The notes under the pieces: generated by a model | The model's database searches: none | The model's input: the letters and a program-made list of their open reading frames with translations, nothing else | What the model was told of the DNA's origin: nothing | Made by a program: the position numbers and the translations under genes | Origin: an uncultured Oscillospiraceae bacterium | Lineage (GTDB): Bacteria; Bacillota_A; Clostridia; Oscillospirales; Oscillospiraceae | Reading direction: 5' to 3' | DNA: 5,185 nt | Assembly: GCA_910584605.1 (NCBI GenBank) | Contig: CAJUAW010000154.1 | Span: 1 to 5,185, forward strand | In this document: positions 1-4,996 of the stretch, one piece after another | Layout: every line of letters starts with the position of its first letter | Position numbering within the stretch: the first letter of the stretch is position 1

Positions 1-49
1 GCGACCACCGAGATCTACACTCTTTCCCTACACGACGCTCTTCCGATCT
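1..49. other. Illumina P5/TruSeq adapter contamination
   Basis: These bases match the 3' part of the Illumina P5/TruSeq universal adapter. The stretch includes the segment ending in CACGACGCTCTTCCGATCT, the adapter's ligation end, and genomic sequence starts at base 50. It is a library artefact and marks this side as a true contig end. Read on the minus strand it extends the dus reading frame by a false tail ending in IGRASCRERV, a peptide typical of adapter read-through in predicted proteins. The other frames through it are equally meaningless. Recognition is from memory of the adapter sequence. Confidence 0.98.
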
Positions 50-614
50 GGATCCAGTCCCAGTTGGCCGTTCCGGAGTACATCTGCACCTTGGTCCTCC
101 CGTGGACGGCCACCGCCGCCGCCCCGGCCTCCTCCATGGCTTTGGCGAACTCCACGCAGTTGATGGAGCCCTTGTCCCAGCCCAGGCGGAATTTTACCGT
201 CACCGGGCATTTCGCCCCCCGGATGACCGCCTCCGCCACCCTGACGGCCAGGTCCGGATTTCTCATCAGCCCGGAGCCGTCCCCGGAGTTGGCCACCTTG
301 GGGACGGGACAGCCCATGTTGATGTCGATGATATCCGCCCCGGAGACCTCGTGGGCGATGGCGGCCCCTTCCTCCATACACACCGGGTCGCTGCCGAAAA
401 TCTGGGCGGCGGCGGGGGTCTCCTTCTCCCCCATCTGCAGCAGGGGGATGGACTTTTTGTCCTGATAACACAGGGCCTTGGCGCTGACCATCTCGGTGCA
501 GGTCAGCCCCGCCCCCTGCTCCCGGCAGATGGTGCGGAAGGCCATGTCCGTCACCCCAGCCATGGGACCCAGGGCCAGGGGCGTTTCGATCTCGATTCCT
601 CCAATGGTGACCAT
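50..614 (-). CDS. dusB: tRNA-dihydrouridine synthase (DusB-type), 3' end missing
   Basis: This is an FMN- and NADPH-dependent enzyme that reduces specific uridines in the tRNA D-loop to dihydrouridine in the cytosol. About 188 genuine residues remain of a family length near 320. The N-terminal TIM-barrel half is visible: the FMN-loop motif LGPMAGVTD (about 15-23), the glutamine of QIFG (about 71), the catalytic-cysteine motif DINMGCPVPKV (about 97-107, Cys102), the lysine of KFRLGW (about 141) and HGRT (about 171-174). The frame is intact up to WDWI, where the contig meets the adapter, so the C-terminal helical domain is lost to the assembly and not to mutation. I chose ATG at 614 because it gives the usual family N-terminus (MVTIGGIEI), has a GAGGT site at 619-623, and lies downstream of the promoter. 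The ATG at 644 overlaps the -10 box and the one at 683 lies upstream of the promoter. The paralogue type (DusB against other Dus) is inferred from the motifs. Confidence 0.93.
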
Positions 615-642
615 AGCTACCTCGCGAAAAAAGATTTTTTCC

Positions 643-671
643 ATTGTATCATGTCCCCTGACCGTTGACAA
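643..671 (-). promoter_or_regulatory. Sigma-A promoter of the dus gene, extended -10
   Basis: On the minus strand a TTGTCA -35 box (bases 671-666) is followed by exactly 17 bases and a TACAAT -10 box (648-643). A TG lies one base ahead of the -10, giving an extended -10. The expected start is near 636, leaving a leader of about 22 bases that contains the GAGGT ribosome site. The -35 overlaps, by five bases on the opposite strand, the -35 of the divergent ATPase promoter. The call is from consensus match only. Confidence 0.8.
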
Positions 672-693
672 GAGCTGTTCCAACCATTAAAAT
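665..693 (+). promoter_or_regulatory. Sigma-A promoter of the ATPase unit
   Basis: A perfect TTGACA -35 (665-670), a 17-base spacer and a TAAAAT -10 (688-693) predict a start near base 700. The leader is about 33 bases and ends in an AGGAG ribosome site (720-724), eight bases before the ATG at 733. This is one of the strongest consensus promoters in the window. It is placed back to back with the dus promoter, with which it shares bases 666-670. Confidence 0.82.
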
Positions 694-732
694 GGGGAAA
701 ACGATACTTTATCACAGTGAGGAGACAAAACC

Positions 733-1929
733 ATGGAACTGAACGCTTTATATGCCGCCCTGCAGGGCGTTTCCGCCTATCGGGAAGTAACCAACACCGC
801 CCTTCTTGGCGGCGTCTGCATGCTGCTGGACGCCCTGCGCCGGAAAAACGGGGAGGAGGCTTTGGAGTACTATGTCTCCCGGTTCCACCTCCTGCGCTCG
901 GACGGCTGCGAGGGTCTGGGCGACTGGCTGTGGGACTGGCTGCGGTACAACGAGACCCCCTACTCCCGGCTCATCGACCAGGGGAAGTCCGACCCCGCCC
1001 TGGAGAACGCCGCCCGGCGGGACATCGAGACACTGGTCCTGTTGGCGGAGACCGACTGCGACCGCTTTATCGATGCCCTGAAGCCCCTGCTGGGCAATGA
1101 GTACGCCGCGGTGCTGGCCGGACTGCCCCGGTGGCGGGCGGCGGCCCCCTTCAACTTCGATTCTGTCACCCAATTCTACAAGGACCACGGAGCGGGCCAG
1201 TTCGCCAAATACCGGGCCTTTTTGTGGGAGGAGGGCCAGCTGATCCCGGTGGCCGACCCGGACTGCCCACATCCCGACGAGCTGCTGGGCTATGAGCACC
1301 AGCGGGGCATGGTGGAGCAGAACACCCGCCTGATGATGGCGGGGCGGCAGGCCAACAACGTCCTGCTCTTTGGCGACGGCGGCACCGGCAAATCGGCCAC
1401 GGTGAAGTCCATGCTCTGCCTGCCCGGCATGGAGGACCTGCGCCTCATTGAGGTGGAGAAGGAGAACCTCACCGGCATGCCCGCACTGATCCGGTCCCTG
1501 GCGGGACGGCGGCAGAAGTTCATCCTGTTCATCGACGATTTGGCCTTCGACCAGGACGACCGGACCTACTCCGCCTTAAAAACCATTCTGGAGGGCACCC
1601 TGGAGAAGCGGCCCGCCAACGTGTGCATCTGCGCCACCTCCAACCGGCGGCACCTGGTGCGCCAGACCTTCGCCGACCGGGCGGGGGACGAGGTGGATAC
1701 CTTTGAGACCATCTCGGAGAAAACCGCCCTGGCCGAGCGGTTCGGCCTGCGCATCCCCTACCTGACCATGAACAAAACGGACTATCTGGCTCTGGTGGAC
1801 CATCTGGCCGCCCGGGCGGGGGTGGAGATCCCCGCCGACCGCCTCCACGCCCAGGCCATGACCTGGGAAATCCGCCACGCCGGACGGACGCCAAGGGTGG
1901 CCCGGCAGTTTGTGGCCAGCCTGACGTAA
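733..1929 (+). CDS. DUF815-type AAA+ ATPase (COG2607-like)
   Basis: A predicted cytoplasmic P-loop ATPase of 398 residues. The N-terminal ~165 residues are a helical region with no motif I recognise. The AAA+ core follows at about 165-395. LLGYEHQRGMVEQNT (about 184-198) precedes NNVLLFGDGGTGKS, which holds Walker A (G214-S221, catalytic K220). Walker B is FILFIDDL (263-270, D268/D269), the sensor-1 motif is ATSNRR (301-306) and a sensor-2-like arginine lies in GRTPRVARQ (384-392). The pattern ANNVLL-Walker A, LRLIEVEKENL, LEG near 286-288, ATSNRRHLV and ERFGL is characteristic of DUF815 proteins. These are common in Firmicutes and Proteobacteria, and their substrate is not established. All catalytic motifs look intact, so it is probably active. 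The start is fixed by AGGAG at 720-724. The next gene begins 15 bases after the stop, so the two are likely co-transcribed. Confidence 0.9.
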   Translation: MELNALYAALQGVSAYREVTNTALLGGVCMLLDALRRKNGEEALEYYVSRFHLLRSDGCEGLGDWLWDWLRYNETPYSRLIDQGKSDPALENAARRDIETLVLLAETDCDRFIDALKPLLGNEYAAVLAGLPRWRAAAPFNFDSVTQFYKDHGAGQFAKYRAFLWEEGQLIPVADPDCPHPDELLGYEHQRGMVEQNTRLMMAGRQANNVLLFGDGGTGKSATVKSMLCLPGMEDLRLIEVEKENLTGMPALIRSLAGRRQKFILFIDDLAFDQDDRTYSALKTILEGTLEKRPANVCICATSNRRHLVRQTFADRAGDEVDTFETISEKTALAERFGLRIPYLTMNKTDYLALVDHLAARAGVEIPADRLHAQAMTWEIRHAGRTPRVARQFVASLT

Positions 1930-1944
1930 CAGAGGGGGAGCCGC

Positions 1945-2247
1945 ATGAAAAACATTGTGCTCAGCGCGGATGGGGACCGGGTGGTTTACTCCGTCCCCGA
2001 CGTGGTGGCCGACCGGCTGGAGGACTACTGCATGGAGTTCTGCTGTCACTGGCTGCCCGACAGCCCCCACGCGCAAAACTATCGAATCAATGGCGTTTTA
2101 TGCTACAATGAGGCAGATTTTATCGACTATCTCAACCGGTGGGTCTTTCCGGACCAGCCGTCCGTGCTGGTGAAAAACCTGGGGTGGATCGAATTTGACC
2201 AGCCCCTGCCCGAGCCCTACCGAAGCTGTCCGCAGTTCAATTTCTAG
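1945..2247 (+). CDS. Conserved-looking hypothetical protein, 100 aa
   Basis: A 100-residue acidic and aromatic protein with no signal peptide or membrane segment, so probably cytoplasmic. It starts 15 bases after the ATPase stop, with a GGGGGAG ribosome site at 1934-1940, so it should be translated from the ATPase transcript. Visible features are a possible short beta hairpin (MKNIVLSADGDRVVYSVPD), a helix-like stretch containing DYCMEFCCHWL with three closely spaced cysteines (C29, C33, C34) plus H35, a YNEADFIDYLNRW segment (54-66), and an aromatic tail. I have an impression of similar uncharacterised proteins in Clostridia but cannot assign a family. The cysteine/histidine group could bind a metal, but no canonical zinc motif is present. 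Because of its position, an adaptor or partner role for the ATPase is a guess. Confidence 0.85.
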   Translation: MKNIVLSADGDRVVYSVPDVVADRLEDYCMEFCCHWLPDSPHAQNYRINGVLCYNEADFIDYLNRWVFPDQPSVLVKNLGWIEFDQPLPEPYRSCPQFNF

Positions 2248-2301
2248 GCCCTTCCAGCCAGATTGTTTCGCCCCTCTCGCAGCCGGAGAAAGGAGCCTGT
2301 T

Positions 2302-2784
2302 GTGCGCAATCGAATGACAACCCTCCTGTTCTGCATTTCCAGCCTCCTGGCCCTGTGGGCGGTGGCCGTCTCCAAGCCGCCTGCGTCCTCTTACACCATC
2401 GACACCCCCTACGAATTCCCCATCCTGCCGGGCACACAGGAGTGGATCGACCTGGGCGACACTCTCGCCCGCAGAAGGGCTTGCCAGGTCCCGGACGAGA
2501 TCCTCCAGCACATGACCACGGACGCGCTGCTTCAGACCGTGCTGGATTACCCATTTCTCAGCGATATGTACGCATTTAATTCCTTTGAACAGGGGTATAT
2601 TGTAGTCAGGCGACGTTTCGCCGGCCTGTGGGAATTTGAACACCGGCCGGACTATTTAGAGGCGCTGTCCCAATATTGCGAACAAAACGCTTCCCTGCCG
2701 GAAGAGGAAAAAACATTCGAACACTATATCGCGGAACATTTATATTATATCTATACCGGCATTCCCTACTCCATGGCCTCTTGA
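2302..2784 (+). CDS. Hypothetical secreted or membrane-anchored protein, 160 aa
   Basis: I do not recognise a named family. The start chosen is GTG at 2302, because AGGAG at 2291-2295 lies six bases upstream. A TTG at 2263 in the same frame has no comparable site, and the ATG at 2314 is too far from it. From GTG the protein is 160 residues. It begins with a short positive stretch (R2, R4) and a hydrophobic segment LLFCISSLLALWAVAV (about 8-23), typical of a signal peptide or single N-terminal anchor, with no convincing lipobox. The mature part holds IPHPAG-like text only in a shadow frame; in this frame it reads EFPILPGTQEWIDLGD (38-53), then MTTDALLQTVLDYPFLSDMYAFN (71-93), which resembles a segment I associate from memory with uncharacterised Firmicutes exported proteins. 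The tail is acidic and tyrosine-rich (EHYIAEHLYYIYTGIPY). The gap to the previous gene is 54 bases with no clear terminator or promoter, so it may belong to the ATPase unit. Confidence 0.72.
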   Translation: MRNRMTTLLFCISSLLALWAVAVSKPPASSYTIDTPYEFPILPGTQEWIDLGDTLARRRACQVPDEILQHMTTDALLQTVLDYPFLSDMYAFNSFEQGYIVVRRRFAGLWEFEHRPDYLEALSQYCEQNASLPEEEKTFEHYIAEHLYYIYTGIPYSMAS

Positions 2785-2809
2785 CAGTCCGGGAGAACCG
2801 TGTTATTAT
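2781..2809 (+). promoter_or_regulatory. Sigma-A promoter of tetR, overlapping the upstream stop codon
   Basis: TTGACA (2781-2786), a 17-base spacer and TATTAT (2804-2809) make a near-consensus promoter with a start expected near 2816. The TGA stop of the preceding gene (2782-2784) lies inside the -35 box. The palindromic operator at 2811-2831 begins two bases after the -10, so a bound repressor would cover the start site. Confidence 0.85.
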
Positions 2810-2810
2810 C

Positions 2811-2831
2811 ATACAGACCGCCGGTCTGTAT
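2811..2831. promoter_or_regulatory. Perfect 21-bp palindromic operator on the tetR start site
   Basis: The half-site ATACAGACCG (2811-2820) is followed by a central C (2821) and its exact reverse complement CGGTCTGTAT (2822-2831), ten matched base pairs without a mismatch. It spans roughly -5 to +16 relative to the predicted start of tetR. Length, symmetry and position are typical of TetR-family autoregulatory operators, and the ACCG/CGGT core recurs in the operator before the MFS gene. Binding by the adjacent regulator is inferred. Confidence 0.85.
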
Positions 2832-2850
2832 TCAGAAGGGAGGGGCCTGC

Positions 2851-3486
2851 ATGGCCCGGAACAAGCACCCGGAACAGACCGTTCAGCTCATTCTGGACAC
2901 CGCGTCCACCCTCTTTCTCCAAAAGGGCTACGACAAAACCACCCTCCAGGACATCATCGACGCCACCAAGCTGTCCAAGGGGGCCATCTACCACCATTTT
3001 GCCTCCAAGGAGGCCATCCTCATCGCCGTGGTGGACCGGATCGGGGAGTTCAACAGCGCTGTCCTTGCCGAGATTCGGGACAAAAAGGGGCTTACCGGGG
3101 CGGAGAAGCTGCGGGAGATGTTCCGCACCGCCGTGCGCCTGTCCTTCCAGGGCGGCATTTTGAACATGCTGCCCTTCCTCATTGAGAACCCCAAGTTCAT
3201 GGCCCTCCAGATGGAGAGTATCCTGAACGAGGCCGCCCCCTGCTATGTCCTGCCCATCCTGCGGGAGGGCATTGCCGACGGCTCCATCCGGACCGATCAC
3301 CCGGAGGAGCTGTCCGAGGTGCTGCTGCTCATGACCGATCTGTGGCTCCACCCCGTCCTCCGGCCCAGTACGCCAGAGCAGGTCCGGACCCGGTGCGCCT
3401 TCTTTAATCAGTTCACCCGGCAGTACGGCTTCGAGCTGCTGGACGAAGACCTTATCGACACCTTGGTGGGGTTCTGCCGCTCATAA
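2851..3486 (+). CDS. TetR-family transcriptional regulator
   Basis: A DNA-binding repressor of 211 residues, the usual TetR length. The N-terminal helix-turn-helix domain spans about 7-57: ILDTASTLFLQKGYDKTTLQDI, then the recognition region TKLSKGAIYHHFASKEAIL with the family-typical KGAIYHHF (43-50) and K53. Residues ~60-211 form the helical ligand-binding and dimerisation domain, which is too variable to reveal the ligand. The ATG at 2851 has a strong AAGGGAGGGG site at 2836-2845. A GTG further upstream (2800) is unlikely because it lies before the predicted transcription start and would read through the operator. A perfect palindrome on its own start site and a related one ahead of the downstream MFS gene indicate that it represses both. 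A ligand pumped by the permease is the expected inducer, but this is inferred from the arrangement. Confidence 0.93.
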   Translation: MARNKHPEQTVQLILDTASTLFLQKGYDKTTLQDIIDATKLSKGAIYHHFASKEAILIAVVDRIGEFNSAVLAEIRDKKGLTGAEKLREMFRTAVRLSFQGGILNMLPFLIENPKFMALQMESILNEAAPCYVLPILREGIADGSIRTDHPEELSEVLLLMTDLWLHPVLRPSTPEQVRTRCAFFNQFTRQYGFELLDEDLIDTLVGFCRS

Positions 3487-3515
3487 ATAGAACTGCCTAT
3501 AGGGCAGTTTTATTT
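3485..3515 (+). terminator. Hairpin terminator or attenuator between tetR and the MFS gene
   Basis: A 13-bp stem (3485-3497 paired with 3503-3515, one G-U pair at 3490/3510) closes a five-base TATAG loop. The stable core is AACTGCC/GGCAGTT, followed by TTTTATTT. The stem starts inside the tetR TAA stop. The A-rich 5' arm and T-rich 3' arm mean it could act in both directions. It should limit read-through from tetR into the efflux gene. Confidence 0.75.
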
Positions 3516-3520
3516 GGCAG

Positions 3521-3548
3521 TTATACGAACCGACGGTCGGTTTTATAA
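3521..3548. promoter_or_regulatory. Second TetR-type operator, upstream of the MFS gene
   Basis: A perfect 15-bp palindrome lies at 3528-3542 (AACCGAC, central G, GTCGGTT), flanked by TTATA on the left and TATAA on the right in slightly asymmetric spacing. Aligned on ATAC-N2-ACCG, it matches the tetR operator at 16 of 20 arm positions (3523-3543 against 2811-2831). It ends nine bases before the MFS ribosome site. A promoter is not clear: TTATAC (3521-3526) could be a -10 but has no good -35 at the right distance, and TTGGCA (3514-3519) lacks a well-spaced -10. The site probably blocks a weak promoter here, or transcription arriving from tetR. Confidence 0.75.
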
Positions 3549-3563
3549 GAAAGGAGTATCTCT

Positions 3564-4802
3564 ATGGAAACACAAAAAAGCGCCCTGTTCACCCGGGATT
3601 TTTCTTTGGTGGTCATCGGGCAGATCATCTCCCTCTTCGGCAACGCCATCCTCCACTTTGCCCTGCCCCTGTACCTGCTGCGGGAGACGGGTTCCATTGC
3701 CCTCTTTGGGGTGGTGAACGCCTGCTCTTTCCTGCCCATGATCCTCATGGGACCCATTGGCGGCACGGCGGCGGACCGGGTAAACAAGCGCAGCATTATG
3801 GTGGCGCTGGACTTCCTCACCGCCGGGCTGACGGTGTGCTACACCCTGCTGTGGGGCAAAGCCCCCCTGGCGCCCCTGGTCATCGCCACCCTGATGCTGC
3901 TCTACGCCATCGCCGGAGCCTACCAGCCCGCCGTCCAGGCCAGCCTGCCCCTCCTGCTGGCCCCCGACCGGCTGACCCAGGGCAACGCGGTGATCAATAT
4001 GGTCAACACCCTGGCCAATCTGCTGGGACCCGCCCTGGGCGGAGTGATCTTCGGCCTGTGGGGACTGGGACCCATCCTCACCATCGGCGGGGTGTGCTTC
4101 TTCTGCTCGGCGGTGATGGAGCTTTTCATCCGTATCCCCCACGAGAAGCGGCCCCGCTCCGCCGGCGTGCTGGCCACGGTGGGCCAGGACTTGGGGGAGA
4201 GCTGGCGGTACATTTCCCGGGACAGGCCCGTGTTTTTATCGGTGACACTGGTACTGGCCGCCTTCAACCTGATCTTGTCGGCGGTGATGATCGTAGGCAT
4301 CCCCGCCATTGTAGTCCAGGTGCTGGGCATGAGCGATGCCCGCATGGGGCTGACCCAGGCGGCCATGGGCCTTGGAGGGCTGCTGGGCGGAGCGCTGGCC
4401 GGGGTGCTGGGCGCAAAGCTGAAACCCCATCACGGCTCGGCCTGTATGCTGGCCTGCGCAGGGGCGGCGGCGGTCATGGGGCTGTCTGTTCTCCCTGGGG
4501 TGCCCGCGGCGGCAAGCTACTGGCTGATCACCCTCATGTCCATGCTGGCCATGTCCGTCGCCACCCTGTTTACCGTGGTGCTCCTCACTCTGGTCCAGGC
4601 CCAGGTGCCCGGCCAGCTGCTGGGCAAGGTGATCGCCTGCATCCAGGCGGTGGCCAACTGCGCCTCCCCCCTGGGCCAGGCGGGGTACGGCCTTCTCTTC
4701 GACGCGCTGCCCCCCTGGACCGTCCTGCTGGGGGCCGCCGCCCTGTCCACTCTGGTGGCTCTACGGTCCAAGAGTGTGTTCCACCAGCTGGAACAGGTGT
4801 AA
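3564..4802 (+). CDS. MFS efflux transporter, 12 TM (MFS_3/MefA/EntS-like)
   Basis: An inner-membrane major facilitator permease of 412 residues, the normal length for 12-helix drug or metabolite exporters driven by proton exchange. Hydrophobic segments alternate throughout, roughly 13-38, 44-66, 77-97, 103-124, 145-167, 171-190, 224-250, 260-285, 293-310, 316-340, 352-375 and 386-402. The loop between helices 2 and 3 carries the MFS motif A in the form GGTAADRVNKR (66-76, D71, R72). NLLGPALGGVIFG (152-164) in helix 5 resembles the exporter motif C. The central cytoplasmic loop (about 191-222) is charged. AAGGAG at 3551-3556, seven bases before the ATG, fixes the start. The adjacent TetR gene and operator point to an inducible multidrug or toxic-compound pump. 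The substrate cannot be read from the sequence, and the macrolide/siderophore-exporter resemblance is to the general subfamily only. Confidence 0.92.
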   Translation: METQKSALFTRDFSLVVIGQIISLFGNAILHFALPLYLLRETGSIALFGVVNACSFLPMILMGPIGGTAADRVNKRSIMVALDFLTAGLTVCYTLLWGKAPLAPLVIATLMLLYAIAGAYQPAVQASLPLLLAPDRLTQGNAVINMVNTLANLLGPALGGVIFGLWGLGPILTIGGVCFFCSAVMELFIRIPHEKRPRSAGVLATVGQDLGESWRYISRDRPVFLSVTLVLAAFNLILSAVMIVGIPAIVVQVLGMSDARMGLTQAAMGLGGLLGGALAGVLGAKLKPHHGSACMLACAGAAAVMGLSVLPGVPAAASYWLITLMSMLAMSVATLFTVVLLTLVQAQVPGQLLGKVIACIQAVANCASPLGQAGYGLLFDALPPWTVLLGAAALSTLVALRSKSVFHQLEQV

Positions 4803-4810
4803 ATTTTTCT
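4777..4810 (+). terminator. Possible weak terminator at the end of the MFS gene
   Basis: TGTTCCA (4777-4783) and TGGAACA (4789-4795) form a seven-base-pair stem around CCAGC, and a run of five T and then CTT follows at 4804-4811. The T-run is eight bases from the stem, farther than in a canonical intrinsic terminator, and the hairpin lies within the last codons of the permease. It may terminate weakly or be chance. No better plus-strand terminator is seen before the rplA terminator. Confidence 0.3.
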
Positions 4811-4942
4811 TGACCTATCAGTTATAGAAATCGTCAAAGATAAAGTGGGGAGCTGGTGGTCTTTGGCTACACACTTGGGCTGACTGTCCATACACCGAAG
4901 AAACTGGTCTCAATTACTCTATATGGCGATTGGCCGAATAGC

Positions 4943-4978
4943 AAACACAAAAATCCCCGGCCTCACGGTCGGGGATTT
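4943..4978 (-). terminator. Intrinsic terminator of rplA
   Basis: A 12-bp stem (4951-4962 paired with 4967-4978, one G-T pair) closes a TCAC loop. On the minus strand the GC-rich stem is followed by TTTTTGTGTTT, a good U-tract. It ends the rplA transcript 19 bases past the stop codon. In the plus direction the stem is followed by only a short TTTCTAT, so it may also stop transcription from the convergent MFS gene, less efficiently. The stretch 4803-4942 between the MFS gene and this terminator holds no gene I can support. Confidence 0.88.
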
Positions 4979-4996
4979 CTATGTCAAAGTATCAAA

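Noticed and set aside
50..55. BamHI site GGATCC exactly at the adapter-genome junction, suggesting a cloning scar
   Set aside because: The bases encode the expected continuation of the Dus protein (WDWI) in frame, so the site is genomic and its position is coincidence.
15..471. Long minus-strand and plus-strand reading frames overlapping dus, some ending in the adapter
   Set aside because: They are glycine/arginine/proline-rich shadows of GC-rich coding sequence. The Dus frame alone carries conserved motifs.
703..720. Two small adjacent palindromes in the ATPase leader (GATACTTTATC and TCACAGTGA)
   Set aside because: They are 4-bp arms only, easily expected by chance. The second overlaps the ribosome site but gives no stable structure.
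748..1299. 183-codon open frame antisense to the ATPase gene
   Set aside because: Low-complexity shadow frame with no ribosome site or motif, while the sense strand encodes an intact AAA+ protein.
3836..4813. 325-codon open frame overlapping the MFS gene in another plus frame
   Set aside because: Proline/glycine/arginine-rich composition typical of an out-of-frame translation. The MFS frame has the helices, motif A and ribosome site.
4810..4837. Inverted repeat TTGAC/GTCAA after the MFS gene, also looking like a -35 box
   Set aside because: The five-base arms are separated by 18 bases, there is no matching -10 at a usable distance, and no gene downstream on the plus strand.
4847..4960. Open plus-strand stretch in the gap before rplA, considered as a gene remnant
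   Set aside because: No start with a ribosome site, no recognisable protein similarity, and the frame continues only as a shadow through rplA.
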